Origin: Allobosea sp. BH3
GTDB taxonomy: Bacteria; Pseudomonadota; Alphaproteobacteria; Rhizobiales; Beijerinckiaceae
Assembly (NCBI RefSeq): GCF_025499465.1
Contig: NZ_JAIMCA010000005.1
Location: 248,001 to 312,000 of the forward strand
DNA: 64,000 nucleotides
Direction of reading: 5' to 3'
Under the pieces are notes generated by a model, which had not been told where the DNA came from, ran no database searches, and worked only from the letters and a program-made list of their open reading frames with translations. Positions 18,136 through 25,758 of this stretch are shown one piece after another. Each line of letters starts with the position of its first letter. Within the stretch, counting starts at the first letter, position 1. A program made the position numbers and the translations under genes.

Positions 18136-18204
18136 TCAGCGTCGACAACAGCAGGGCGAAAGGCGGAAGCGGTCTGGGCTTCGGCTCGTCTTCGCAATCA
18201 TCAT
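18136..18204 (-). CDS. Cys-rich leader peptide (22 codons, ends SPCCCRR)
   Basis: A short open frame inside the leader of the metNIQ operon. GGAG stands seven bases before ATG 18204 (a second ATG follows directly). It ends Ser-Pro-Cys-Cys-Cys-Arg-Arg-stop. Three consecutive Cys codons followed by two Arg codons just before the stop are typical of a peptide that senses charged tRNA or translation speed. Known cysteine-responsive leader peptides of actinobacteria work this way; assignment of the same mechanism here is an inference. The stop is followed by GGCC-GAAA-GGCC and CGCCGC/GCGGCG hairpins before the next gene. Confidence 0.55.
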   Translation of the reverse strand: MMIAKTSRSPDRFRLSPCCCRR

Positions 18205-18242
18205 GTCCGTCTCCTACGATCTGGAGCCCACGACACGGTCGT

Positions 18243-18295
18243 GGCGCTTTAGCGTTTGGTGACGCGGCGCAAGCTGCTCGCTCAAATCTCCGCGG
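18243..18295 (-). promoter_or_regulatory. SAM-II (SAM-alpha) riboswitch
   Basis: On the minus strand CGCGG (18294-18290) pairs with CCGCG (18267-18263) as P1. Loop bases AGCG (18282-18279) pair with CGCT (18254-18251) to close an H-type pseudoknot. The family landmarks GATTTG, CTTGC and CGCTAAAG appear in the right order. It begins about 27 bases downstream of a promoter and about 40 bases before a Shine-Dalgarno. SAM-II elements are known in alphaproteobacteria in front of methionine genes, which fits metNIQ. Confidence 0.8.
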
Positions 18296-18321
18296 CCCCG
18301 GATTGCTCCGGAACGGTTTGC

Positions 18322-18350
18322 AATCTGATCGGTATCGTCCTGTTTGTCAA
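18322..18350 (-). promoter_or_regulatory. Sigma-70 promoter of the metNIQ operon
   Basis: Minus-strand TTGACA (18350-18345), 17-base spacer, CAGATT (18327-18322). Predicted transcription start near 18315 puts the riboswitch at the very 5' end of the RNA. A near-perfect inverted repeat (ATCGTTCTT, 18355-18363, with AAGAAACGAT, 18367-18376) lies immediately upstream of the -35 box. Confidence 0.65.
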
Positions 18351-18496
18351 CCGGATCGTTCTTTTCAAGAAACGATACGTTGGAGAATATTCTTCTCCGC
18401 TCGGACCCGGACGCCGCGGATCGCGTGCCCCGCCTCTGGTGCCCCTGCGGCAAGAGGCGCCTTGACGCGGCGGCGGGACGGGCGCTTTCTCCCGCC

Positions 18497-18874
18497 ATGT
18501 CGGCTCGCGCCACCTCGCTGCGGAATCTGCGCCGCTCCGGCCTCGGAGCCTGGCTTGCGGTGGCTTATGCCTGGGCCGTGCTGGCGCTCGCGCTGGTGCC
18601 GGCGCCCGCCTTTGCCGCGCTGGCCGGGCATGACGGCATCGTGCTCTGCTCCGGCGCAACGCTTCCGGACGATGGCGGCCCCGTCCCGTTAGGCGATCTC
18701 GCCCATTGCAAGGGCTGCCCTCTCAACCCGGTGCTCGCAGGGCCGCCTGCCAGCTCGGCGGCCCTCGCCGGGCAACATGCCGTCCGCCTGCCTCAGCGTC
18801 TGTCTCGGGCCGAGGGTCTGGCGCATCGCTTCGCGACGGGCCTCGCCCGGCCGCGCGCGCCGCCGGCAATCTGA
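18497..18874 (+). CDS. DUF2946-like small Cys-containing exported or membrane-anchored protein
   Basis: A 125-residue protein with an N-terminal hydrophobic segment (WLAVAYAWAVLALALVPAPA) and a Cys/His cluster LCSG ... AHCKGCPLNP, the layout of DUF2946 proteins found next to copper chaperones. In Bordetella a DUF2946 member (CruR) is a translated sensor that controls copper-uptake genes. The start at 18497 is chosen because the frame upstream has no leader function; no strong Shine-Dalgarno is seen. It precedes a PCu(A)C chaperone by 104 bases. Family call rests on motif pattern and neighbourhood. Confidence 0.65.
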   Translation: MSARATSLRNLRRSGLGAWLAVAYAWAVLALALVPAPAFAALAGHDGIVLCSGATLPDDGGPVPLGDLAHCKGCPLNPVLAGPPASSAALAGQHAVRLPQRLSRAEGLAHRFATGLARPRAPPAI

Positions 18875-18895
18875 GACGCACCGTTTCTTTCCAGC

Positions 18896-18982
18896 ATGCG
18901 CGCCTGCTGTCCTCGGGTGATGGAGGGCGTGCTCTGCCCGGGCTGCGTCGTCAGCCCTTTGCTCTCAGGATATCTGCCATGA
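18896..18982 (+). CDS. Possible Cys-rich short ORF coupled to the PCu(A)C gene
   Basis: A 28-codon open frame with two Cys pairs (RACCPRV, LCPGC) whose stop overlaps the start codon of the next gene (ATGA at 18979-18982). No good ribosome binding site is visible, so it may be chance, but position and Cys content resemble metal- or translation-sensing leader ORFs. Confidence 0.3.
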   Translation: MRACCPRVMEGVLCPGCVVSPLLSGYLP

Positions 18983-19461
18983 AGTTTTCCCTTCCCCTCG
19001 CCGCGGTCGCGCTTGCGCTGTCGGCCACGCTCGCCTCCGCCCACGGCTTCAAGCTCGGCTCGCTCACCATCGGCCACCCCTGGTCGCGCGCGACGCCGGC
19101 CGGCGCCAAGGTCGGTGGCGGCTATCTCACCATCGAGAACACCGGTTCCGCCCCGGACCGCCTCGTCTCGGTTTCGGCGCCGTTCGCCGGCCGCGCCGAG
19201 ATCCACGAGATGGCCTTGAAGGACGGGATCATGACCATGCGCCCGCTCGAGAAGGGCGTGGACGTAGCGCCCGGCGCCAAGGTCGAGTTCAAGCCCGGCG
19301 GCTACCACATCATGTTCATGGACCTGAAGCAGCAGCTTAAGCAGGGCGAGACGCTGAAGGGCACGCTCACCTTCGAGAAGGCCGGCAGCGTCGATGTCGA
19401 GTTCAAGGTCGACTCGATCGCCGCCAAGGGCAGCACAGAAGGCGAGCATAAGGGCCATTGA
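18979..19461 (+). CDS. Periplasmic copper chaperone PCu(A)C family protein
   Basis: Binds Cu(I) in the periplasm and delivers it to cytochrome oxidase maturation. The 160 residues begin with a signal peptide (MKFSLPLAAVALALSATLA, cleavage SA-H) and show the family motif H-M-x10-M ... H-x-M as AEIHEMALKDGIMTM and GGYHIMFMDL. The N-terminus of the mature protein (HGFKLGSLTIGHPWSR) and the C-terminus (EGEHKGH) add further His. It follows a DUF2946-like gene, the usual partner, so the two are likely one copper-handling operon. Confidence 0.92.
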   Translation: MKFSLPLAAVALALSATLASAHGFKLGSLTIGHPWSRATPAGAKVGGGYLTIENTGSAPDRLVSVSAPFAGRAEIHEMALKDGIMTMRPLEKGVDVAPGAKVEFKPGGYHIMFMDLKQQLKQGETLKGTLTFEKAGSVDVEFKVDSIAAKGSTEGEHKGH

Positions 19462-19474
19462 ACGGCCTATCAGG

Positions 19475-19580
19475 CGTCATGCCCAGGCTCGACCCGGGCA
19501 TCTCATGCCGGGGAAGGCTTCCCGAGCCTCATTCTGCCGGAGATTCTCGGGTCGCCGCTGCGCGGCGCCCGAGAATGACG
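19475..19580. repeat. Composite intergenic palindrome element, family R3
   Basis: GTCATGCCCAGGCTCGACCC is followed by GGGCATCTCATG, about 50 bases later by GATTCTCGGGTCGCCG and its partner CGGCGCCCGAGAATGAC. The same two-part layout occurs at 34183-34284. It separates two convergent genes. Confidence 0.75.
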
Positions 19581-19588
19581 GTTGAGCC

Positions 19589-20524
19589 TCAGAGCTTCGC
19601 GCGCGGATCGAGTTTGGCGACGCGGGCGAGGAGGTAATCGACCTCTGCCTTCGCGGCGGCAGTCAGCGAAGAGCCCGGCTTGCGTTGGGCGTCGCTGGTC
19701 AGGATGCCACGCTTCATCATCGTATACTTGCGCACGGCGAGCCCGACGCCCTGCTGCTGCTCGTAACGCATCAGCGGCAGGTGAGCATCGAAGATGTCAT
19801 GCGCCTCGTCGCGCTGTCCCGCCTTCTGCAGCTTTACGATATCGATCAGCAGCTCCGGGAAGGCATAACCGGTCATCGCGCCGTCGGCGCCACGTTCCAT
19901 CTCGAAATCGAGGAAGAGCCCGCCATTGCCGGTCAGGATCGAGATCGGCCGTAGCGAGCCCTCCTGCTGAAATTTGCGCAGTGTCGAGATCTTCTCGAGG
20001 CCCGGCCAGTCCTCATGCTTCAGCATCACGCAGGACGGATTATCCGTGACGATCTTGCGGATCACGGCCGGCGTCATGATCACCGAGAGCGTCAGCGGGT
20101 AGTCCTGGATCACGAAGGGGATGTCGGTACCGATCGCCTCGACTGCCTGGGCGTAGTAGCCGGTAATCTGGTCGTCGGTGCGCAGGTTGGAGGGCGGCGC
20201 GATCATCACGGCGGCGGCGCCGAGCTCCATCGACTGGCGCGCGAGCGAGCGCATCGCCGCGAAGCCGGGCGCCGAGACGCCGACGATCACCGGCTTGCCC
20301 GGCATGTTCTTGACCGCGCTCTTGACGATGCCGAGCGATTCCTCGGGCTCGAGCTTGGGTGCCTCGCCCATGATGCCCAGCACGGTCGTGCCGTCGGAGC
20401 CGATGGTGTCGTAATAGGCGAAGAGCCGGTCGGTTGAGGCCCAGTCAAGGCTACCGTCGGGACTGAACGGCGTCGGCGCGATCGGGAAGACGCCAGAGGC
20501 GTCGGCGGTCAGGCGGATGGTCAT
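19589..20524 (-). CDS. Dihydrodipicolinate synthase/KDG aldolase family protein
   Basis: A 311-residue class I aldolase of the DapA superfamily. It shows GVFPIAPTPFSPDGSLD at the N-terminus, the GEAPKLEPEE segment where DapA has its GTTGE loop, IQDYPLT with the catalytic Tyr, and CVMLKHED with the Schiff-base Lys. The divergent loop (GIMGEAPKL) argues against true DapA and for a catabolic 2-keto-acid or sugar-acid lyase. It is followed upstream in the same operon, 14 bases away, by a FAH-family hydrolase, which supports a degradative pathway. Substrate unknown. Confidence 0.82.
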   Translation of the reverse strand: MTIRLTADASGVFPIAPTPFSPDGSLDWASTDRLFAYYDTIGSDGTTVLGIMGEAPKLEPEESLGIVKSAVKNMPGKPVIVGVSAPGFAAMRSLARQSMELGAAAVMIAPPSNLRTDDQITGYYAQAVEAIGTDIPFVIQDYPLTLSVIMTPAVIRKIVTDNPSCVMLKHEDWPGLEKISTLRKFQQEGSLRPISILTGNGGLFLDFEMERGADGAMTGYAFPELLIDIVKLQKAGQRDEAHDIFDAHLPLMRYEQQQGVGLAVRKYTMMKRGILTSDAQRKPGSSLTAAAKAEVDYLLARVAKLDPRAKL

Positions 20525-20538
20525 GAAGCGCTCCGGGA

Positions 20539-21225
20539 TCAGGAAATGCGGACGCGGACGGTGCCGACGCCGGCGATCTCGCCTTCCAGCACGTCGCCCT
20601 TGCCGACGGCGGCGACGCCCTCCGGCGTCCCGGTGAAGATCAGGTCGCCGGGCTTGAGTTCGACGAGGCCCGACAGATAGGAGATCGTCTCCTCGACGTT
20701 CCAGATCTGCTTGGCGAGGTCGGAGGTCTGGCGGACAGTGCCGTTGACCGTCAGTTCGATCTTGCCCGCGGCGGGGTGGCCCGCCTTGCTCGCCGGCACG
20801 ATCTCGCCGATCGGCCCGGAAAGGTCGAAGCCCTTCGCCATGTCCCAGGGCCGCCCGGTCTTCTTGGCGGTGTTCTGCAGATCGCGGCGGGTCATGTCGA
20901 GCCCGGCCGCATAGCCGTAGACATGGGCCAGCGCTTCCGCTTCCGGGATGTCCTTGCCCCCGGTCCCGATCGCGACGACGAGCTCCATCTCATGGTGCAG
21001 GTCGGCGGTCTTGGTCGGATAGGGCATGTCGGCGCCGTTGATCAGCAGCGCATCGGCCGGCTTGGTGAAGAAGAACGGCTCTTCGCGGTCCGGGTCGCCG
21101 CCCATCTCGCGGGTGTGCTCGGCATAGTTGCGGCCGACGCAGAAGACGCGCCTGACCGGGAAGGAACCGCCCCCCGCCACCGGCACGGCCACGGTGGCCG
21201 GCGGGTCGATCACATAGTTGCTCAT
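20539..21225 (-). CDS. Fumarylacetoacetate hydrolase family protein
   Basis: A 228-residue enzyme of the FAH superfamily, which hydrolyses C-C bonds of acylpyruvates or decarboxylates/isomerises related intermediates. [52 protein letters not shown] (metal-binding Glu residues) and [14 protein letters not shown] near the C-terminus are characteristic of the fumarylpyruvate hydrolase-like branch. It is first in a two-gene operon with the DapA-like aldolase, consistent with sequential steps in degradation of an aromatic or sugar acid. Confidence 0.88.
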   Translation of the reverse strand: MSNYVIDPPATVAVPVAGGGSFPVRRVFCVGRNYAEHTREMGGDPDREEPFFFTKPADALLINGADMPYPTKTADLHHEMELVVAIGTGGKDIPEAEALAHVYGYAAGLDMTRRDLQNTAKKTGRPWDMAKGFDLSGPIGEIVPASKAGHPAAGKIELTVNGTVRQTSDLAKQIWNVEETISYLSGLVELKPGDLIFTGTPEGVAAVGKGDVLEGEIAGVGTVRVRIS

Positions 21226-21438
21226 GGGGCAGCTCCTTCAATCATGCTCGCCGCCGTTCATGCGGCAGCGGCGCGCCGACCGCAAGCGTCCCTGCGGCGG
21301 CCCCCGGCCTGCGCGGACGGCATTGCGGCATGCGCCTTCGCATGCGCGGAAAGGTTTGTGCGGCGCGTCGTTGCAACCGGCGGGATTTGCCGCCTACAGT
21401 GCCGTTGCTGGGGGAATCGGCGATAGGAAAGACACGGC

Positions 21439-21645
21439 ATGAGCACCGGAACCGTGAAGTGGTTCAACGAAACCAAGGGATACGGCTTCATCACCCCCGA
21501 TCAAGGCGGGAGTGATATTTTCGTCCATATCAGTGCGGTGACGCGCGCAGGTTTGCGCGGTCTCAACGAGGGCCAGAAGATCAGCTACGATCTTGAGCCT
21601 GACCGCAAGACCGGCAAGAACGCTGCGGTGAACCTGAAGGTCTAA
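21439..21645 (+). CDS. Cold-shock domain protein (CspA family)
   Basis: A 68-residue single-stranded nucleic-acid-binding protein, an RNA chaperone of the cold-shock family. RNP1 (KGYGFITP) and RNP2 (DIFVHIS) are intact; the start MSTGTVKWFNETKGYGF and end KNAAVNLKV are typical of the alphaproteobacterial group. AGGAAAG precedes the ATG. The 213-base upstream gap (21226-21438) holds its promoter and a GC-rich leader; I see no other gene there. Whether it responds to cold or is constitutive cannot be told. Confidence 0.95.
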   Translation: MSTGTVKWFNETKGYGFITPDQGGSDIFVHISAVTRAGLRGLNEGQKISYDLEPDRKTGKNAAVNLKV

Positions 21646-21763
21646 GGGCGACGAGACAGCGGGGCAGCGAAGGCGAAGCCTGTCCCGAGCCAGGGTATTC
21701 CAGGCATCTCCGCCGCCATCGGCGGCGGAACGGGAGCGAAAGCGCTCCGGATGGAAAATGCGG

Positions 21764-23002
21764 TCAGCTCCGGCCGGGCGCTGGATGAAACAGGCTGCCT
21801 CGCTCGACGACGAGCACGGTGATGAGGGCAGCAAGGCCGCAAAGCGCGAAGCCCGAGGTCAGGGGCACGACCGTCCCGTTGAAATGCTGGCCGATATAGA
21901 AGCCGAGCAGGGCGCCGATCACGGTCGTCACGAAACCCTGGATCGACGAGGCCGTCCCCGCGACATGGCCGAGCGGCTCCATCGCCAAGGTGCCGAAATT
22001 CGGCCCGATCAGTCCGAAGCAGAACATGCACCCGCCCTGCAGGATCGCGAAGGCCCAGAGCGATTCATGGCCCGAAAGCGCCAGGAGCGCATGGCTGCTC
22101 GTCAGCGCGATGTAGCCGAGCAGTGCCCCGTGCGAGACGCGACGCATGCCGAGACGTCCGACGATGCGCGAGTTCACCAGCGAGGCCGCTGCCATGAACA
22201 TCGCGATCATCGCAAAGATGGTGGTGAACAGCTCCGGCGTGCGGAAGACGTCGACGAAGACCTGCTGCGCCGAATTGATGAAGCCGAACAGCCCGCCGAG
22301 CATGAAGGCCATCGCCAGCATGTAGCCGACGGCGATGCGGTTGGTCAGCGTCGTGCGGAAGGCGGCGACGACGCTCGCCGCGTCGATCGGCTTGCGGTCC
22401 TCGGGGCGCTGGGTCTCGGGCAGCTTCAGCAGCACCCAGATCATCACCGCGGCGCCGAAAGCGGTCAGGATGCCGAAGATCCAGCGCCATGGCGCGACCC
22501 AGAGGATCGCCTGCCCCAGCGAAGGCGCCAGGATCGGCACCGACAGGAAGACGATCATGGCCAGCGACATCACCCGCGCCATGTCGCGGCCGGAATAGCA
22601 GTCGCGCACGATCGAGACGACGAGGACGCGCGTCGCCGCAGCCCCCACCCCCTGCAGCACGCGCGCCGCCATCAACGCCTCGAAGGAGCCGGCGAAGGAG
22701 CAGGCGATGCTGGCCAGCACATAGACGGCGAGCCCGAAGAGCAGCACCGGCCGGCGTCCGTAGCGGTCCGAGATCGTGCCGTAGACGATCTGCGACACAC
22801 CGAAGCCGAGCAGATACGCGGTGATGATCCACTGGCGCTGATTGGCCTCGGCGATGCCGAGTGCCTCCGACATCTCCGACAGGGCCGGAAGCATCACGTC
22901 GACGGCGAGCGCGTTCGTCGCCATCAGCGCGGCGGTGAGGCCGACGAAGGGGTAGAAACCCATGCCGTGGCGCGGCCGGGAGACGGGAGGCATTTCGTTC
23001 AT
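21764..23002 (-). CDS. Bcr/CflA-type MFS drug exporter
   Basis: A 412-residue, 12-helix major facilitator of the drug:H+ antiporter (DHA1, Bcr/CflA) group. Helix 1 ends VDVMLPALSEMSEALG, the motif-A loop is GTISDRYGRRPVLL, and motif C is near VPILAPSLGQ. The start at 23002 (MNEMPPVSRPRHGM) places a short cytoplasmic tail before helix 1; an ATG at 23050 is an alternative, and neither has a strong Shine-Dalgarno. It probably exports a drug or small metabolite; no regulator is adjacent. Confidence 0.9.
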   Translation of the reverse strand: MNEMPPVSRPRHGMGFYPFVGLTAALMATNALAVDVMLPALSEMSEALGIAEANQRQWIITAYLLGFGVSQIVYGTISDRYGRRPVLLFGLAVYVLASIACSFAGSFEALMAARVLQGVGAAATRVLVVSIVRDCYSGRDMARVMSLAMIVFLSVPILAPSLGQAILWVAPWRWIFGILTAFGAAVMIWVLLKLPETQRPEDRKPIDAASVVAAFRTTLTNRIAVGYMLAMAFMLGGLFGFINSAQQVFVDVFRTPELFTTIFAMIAMFMAAASLVNSRIVGRLGMRRVSHGALLGYIALTSSHALLALSGHESLWAFAILQGGCMFCFGLIGPNFGTLAMEPLGHVAGTASSIQGFVTTVIGALLGFYIGQHFNGTVVPLTSGFALCGLAALITVLVVERGSLFHPAPGRS

Positions 23003-23134
23003 GGCGATCGATAGGGAGCGGCTGCGAAGATCGTCGCAGCGGCGGATCATCTGTATGGCGCAGGATTAGACCTCTCGGCCGGGAGCGGCAACCCGCCCTG
23101 CCGGCCATGGGTCATGCGTTCCGCGCGTCTCGGC

Positions 23135-23785
23135 TTATTTCGCCTTCGATTGCTCTGCGATCAGCGCATCGTCGATCGCGTCGGCGCGAAGAGCGGCCGG
23201 CCGGGCCGCGATCCGTGCACCATAGGCCTCGAAGGCGGGACGCTTCTCGATCGTGCCGAACTGCAGCCCCCAGAGGATATGGGCGCCGACATAGACGTCC
23301 GCGGCGCTGAAACGCTCGCCGAGCAGATATTCGTCGCGCGAGACGGCCTGCTCGAGCGTGTCCATCACGTCGCCGAAGCTGCCGTAGCCGATCGCCCGCT
23401 CCTTGCCGGCCGGGACCTCGAGCCCGAAGGCCTTGTTGCTGACGGCCGCCTCGAGCGGGCCAGCGCCGAAGAACAGCCAGCGGTAATAGGGACCGCGCAG
23501 GGGGCTGCCGGGCTCCGGCGCCAAGCCGCATTGCGGAAAGACGTCGGCCAGATAGGCGCAGATCGCGGCGCATTCGGTCACGACCGTGTCGCCATGGAGG
23601 AGCGTGGGCACCTTCCCCATCGGGTTCAGCGCCTTGTAGCCATCGCTCTTCATAGGAGGCCCGAAATCCATCACCTCGGCCCGGTAGGGCTGGCCGGTTT
23701 CCTCCAGCATCCAGCGCGCGATCCGGCCGCGCGACATCGGGTTGGTGTAAAGCACGATTTCATCGGCCACGCCTGTGTCGGCCAT
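23135..23785 (-). CDS. Glutathione S-transferase family protein
   Basis: A 216-residue GST. The thioredoxin-like N-domain has VLYTNPMSRGRIARWMLEET, with Ser or Arg of the SRG motif as likely glutathione-activating residue, and the cis-Pro motif KVPTLLHGDTVVTE; the C-domain is helical (ISARDE...LLGERFSAADVYVG). GGAGG lies before ATG 23785, which excludes a longer start at 23914. The promoter region is shared with the divergent 23913 gene. Substrate unknown. Confidence 0.9.
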   Translation of the reverse strand: MADTGVADEIVLYTNPMSRGRIARWMLEETGQPYRAEVMDFGPPMKSDGYKALNPMGKVPTLLHGDTVVTECAAICAYLADVFPQCGLAPEPGSPLRGPYYRWLFFGAGPLEAAVSNKAFGLEVPAGKERAIGYGSFGDVMDTLEQAVSRDEYLLGERFSAADVYVGAHILWGLQFGTIEKRPAFEAYGARIAARPAALRADAIDDALIAEQSKAK

Positions 23786-23912
23786 GGGTTTTCCTCCGTG
23801 ACGGTTCCGCTCCGGCTTCTTAGCCTGCCGGGATGGCGCGCATCTGTCAGGAGCGCCGCGCCTGACGCCGGCGGATCGAGCTGCTATCCTGCACACGAAG
23901 CAGGGCGGGAGC

Positions 23913-24605
23913 ATGAACGAATCACGCGCGGAAAGCGGCGTATCCGCTGAAGACGGGCATCCGCCTCGCTATGTGCAGGGCATCGCCCGGCGTTTTCGCC
24001 TGACGGCTTCCGGGCTGCGTTTCGTCGGTGGCTTCGAGAGCCGTGACGGGCGCCTGGAGGACGGGCGGCGCATCCTCGCGGAGGCCCATGTCGTCGGCGG
24101 CACGCTCGCCCCCGCCGGTATGTCCGGAGAGGCCGGCCCGATCGGGCTGACGCTGCGCCCGCTGACCGCCTCAGCCGATGAGGGGCGGCTGCTGTTGCTG
24201 ATCGGCTATCGCGAGGCGCCCTTTGCCGAGGCGTTCCTGCCGCTGGCCGTCTTCGAGCAGCTCAAAGGCGATATGCTGGCGGGCCTGGCGCAGGAGCTCG
24301 CCATCTCCGCCACGACCAGCCTCTGGGTGCGCAGGGAGGATCGCGAGAGGCCGGAGGCGGAGCCGCTCGACTGGTATCTCAGCCGCGATGGCGAAGGCCA
24401 TGCCATGGCGCCGGCACGGGGCTTCATCGAGAGTCTCACCTGGTGGCCGCGCCCGCCGGCGGATGCCGCCGCGCCCGCTCAAGAGACGGACGATGAGGAG
24501 GACTGGCAGGCCGAAAGCGCCGACCAGCTGCGCCGCATCAACTGGAGCTTCAAGCAGCTCCTGCTGCTGCTCGTCTTCCTGATGCTCATCGTCGCGGTGA
24601 AATAG
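23913..24605 (+). CDS. Tail-anchored protein of unknown function
   Basis: No family recognised. The 230 residues are soluble except for the last 18, a single hydrophobic segment (FKQLLLLLVFLMLIVAVK) that ends the protein, so it is likely C-terminally anchored with the bulk in the cytoplasm. An acidic linker (AQETDDEEDWQAESAD) joins domain and anchor. GGGAG precedes the ATG, which lies 127 bases from the divergent GST start. It is convergent with the gene at 24630. Confidence 0.7.
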   Translation: MNESRAESGVSAEDGHPPRYVQGIARRFRLTASGLRFVGGFESRDGRLEDGRRILAEAHVVGGTLAPAGMSGEAGPIGLTLRPLTASADEGRLLLLIGYREAPFAEAFLPLAVFEQLKGDMLAGLAQELAISATTSLWVRREDRERPEAEPLDWYLSRDGEGHAMAPARGFIESLTWWPRPPADAAAPAQETDDEEDWQAESADQLRRINWSFKQLLLLLVFLMLIVAVK

Positions 24606-24629
24606 CCGCCGGCCCGAAAGCCGTCCGCT

Positions 24630-25595
24630 TCAGGGTTCGTGGCGGCGGATGCGGCGGACGATCTCGTTCAGCGCCAGCATCGCCAGCGCCACGATGAAGG
24701 GCAGGACGTAGTAGATGACGCGGAAGATCAGCAGCGCGCCCAGCACTTGTTCCTGGGGCAGGCGGTTGAGGGCGACGAGCATCGTGGCCTCGAATACGCC
24801 GAGCCCGCCCGGCGCGTGGCTGGCAATGCCGATCAGGCAGGCGAAGATGTAGGCGGCCAGGAATGTCGTATACTCGAGATTGTAGCCCCCCGGCAGCAGC
24901 ACGAACAGCACCGCGGCCGCTGCGCTGACCTCACAGGCGCCAAGTGCCATCTGGCCCAGCGTCGTGCCCAGGCCCGGCAGGGGCAGGTTCCAGCCCTTGA
25001 CGCGCAGGCTGCGCTCATCCGTCGCAATCCAGACGAGATAGCCCAGGGTGGCCATCCCGATCACACCACCGACGATCTGGACCACGAGCGGCGAGGTGCG
25101 TGCCAGCATCGCGACCGATTCGGCCGAGTAGAACAGGCTGGCGCAGAGGATGGCGCCGAGGCCGAGCCAGAACGTCAGGCCTGCGATCACGGTCAGGCTC
25201 GCGACCTCCGAGGCCCGCACGCCCTTCGGCGAATAGATCCAGTAGCGCACCGTCCCGCCGGTCACGATCGGGAAGCCGAGCGTGAACGACACCGAATAGC
25301 TGGTGAAGGAGGCGAGCGCCGTGGTGCGATAGGGGATCGAGAGGCCGAGCCGCCGCAGCGCCAGCGCGTCGTAGCCGGTGAGCAGCAGGTAGCTCAGCGC
25401 GGTGAAGGCGGTGGCGAGGCCGAGCTGGCGCAGGCTCGCATTGGAGAAGGCACCGGCGAGCTCCGCCGGCTCCATCTGGCTGACGATGTGCCAGAGCACG
25501 ACGAGCGAGGCGCCGAAGATGGCAAGGCTCGCCAGCGGGCCCAGCCACCACCAGCGGCTGCGCCTGCGCAGGGGCATTCCTGGCTCGAACGACAT
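24630..25595 (-). CDS. LPG-synthase transmembrane (UPF0104) family protein
   Basis: A 321-residue inner-membrane protein with about eight transmembrane helices, matching the flippase half of MprF-type lysylphosphatidylglycerol synthases (PF03706). The conserved landmarks SYSVSFTLGFPIVTGGTVRY and SHAPGGLGVFEATML are visible. The catalytic aminoacyl-transferase half is absent, as in many alphaproteobacterial members. A role in lipid translocation is inferred from the family. Gap 25596-25758 holds only promoter-sized sequence. Confidence 0.85.
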   Translation of the reverse strand: MSFEPGMPLRRRSRWWWLGPLASLAIFGASLVVLWHIVSQMEPAELAGAFSNASLRQLGLATAFTALSYLLLTGYDALALRRLGLSIPYRTTALASFTSYSVSFTLGFPIVTGGTVRYWIYSPKGVRASEVASLTVIAGLTFWLGLGAILCASLFYSAESVAMLARTSPLVVQIVGGVIGMATLGYLVWIATDERSLRVKGWNLPLPGLGTTLGQMALGACEVSAAAAVLFVLLPGGYNLEYTTFLAAYIFACLIGIASHAPGGLGVFEATMLVALNRLPQEQVLGALLIFRVIYYVLPFIVALAMLALNEIVRRIRRHEP

Positions 25596-25758
25596 GCGCT
25601 CTCTGGCTCAAGCGCCGCGGCTGTCCGCGGCGAGGTGGCGGGCGAGAGGGCGCGGACACGCCCCGGCCGCAGACATAACGTCTCAGCCGCGATGCACAAC
25701 CCGCGACCACGAATAGGGCCCATGAGGCAGCCCGATCCTCCCGCCCAGCCGGATGTTC

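Noticed and set aside
18063..18197. Longer form of the 89-residue gene starting at TTG 18197
   Set aside because: Weak start codon, no ribosome binding site, and it would overlap the leader peptide out of frame; the added residues are basic and unstructured.
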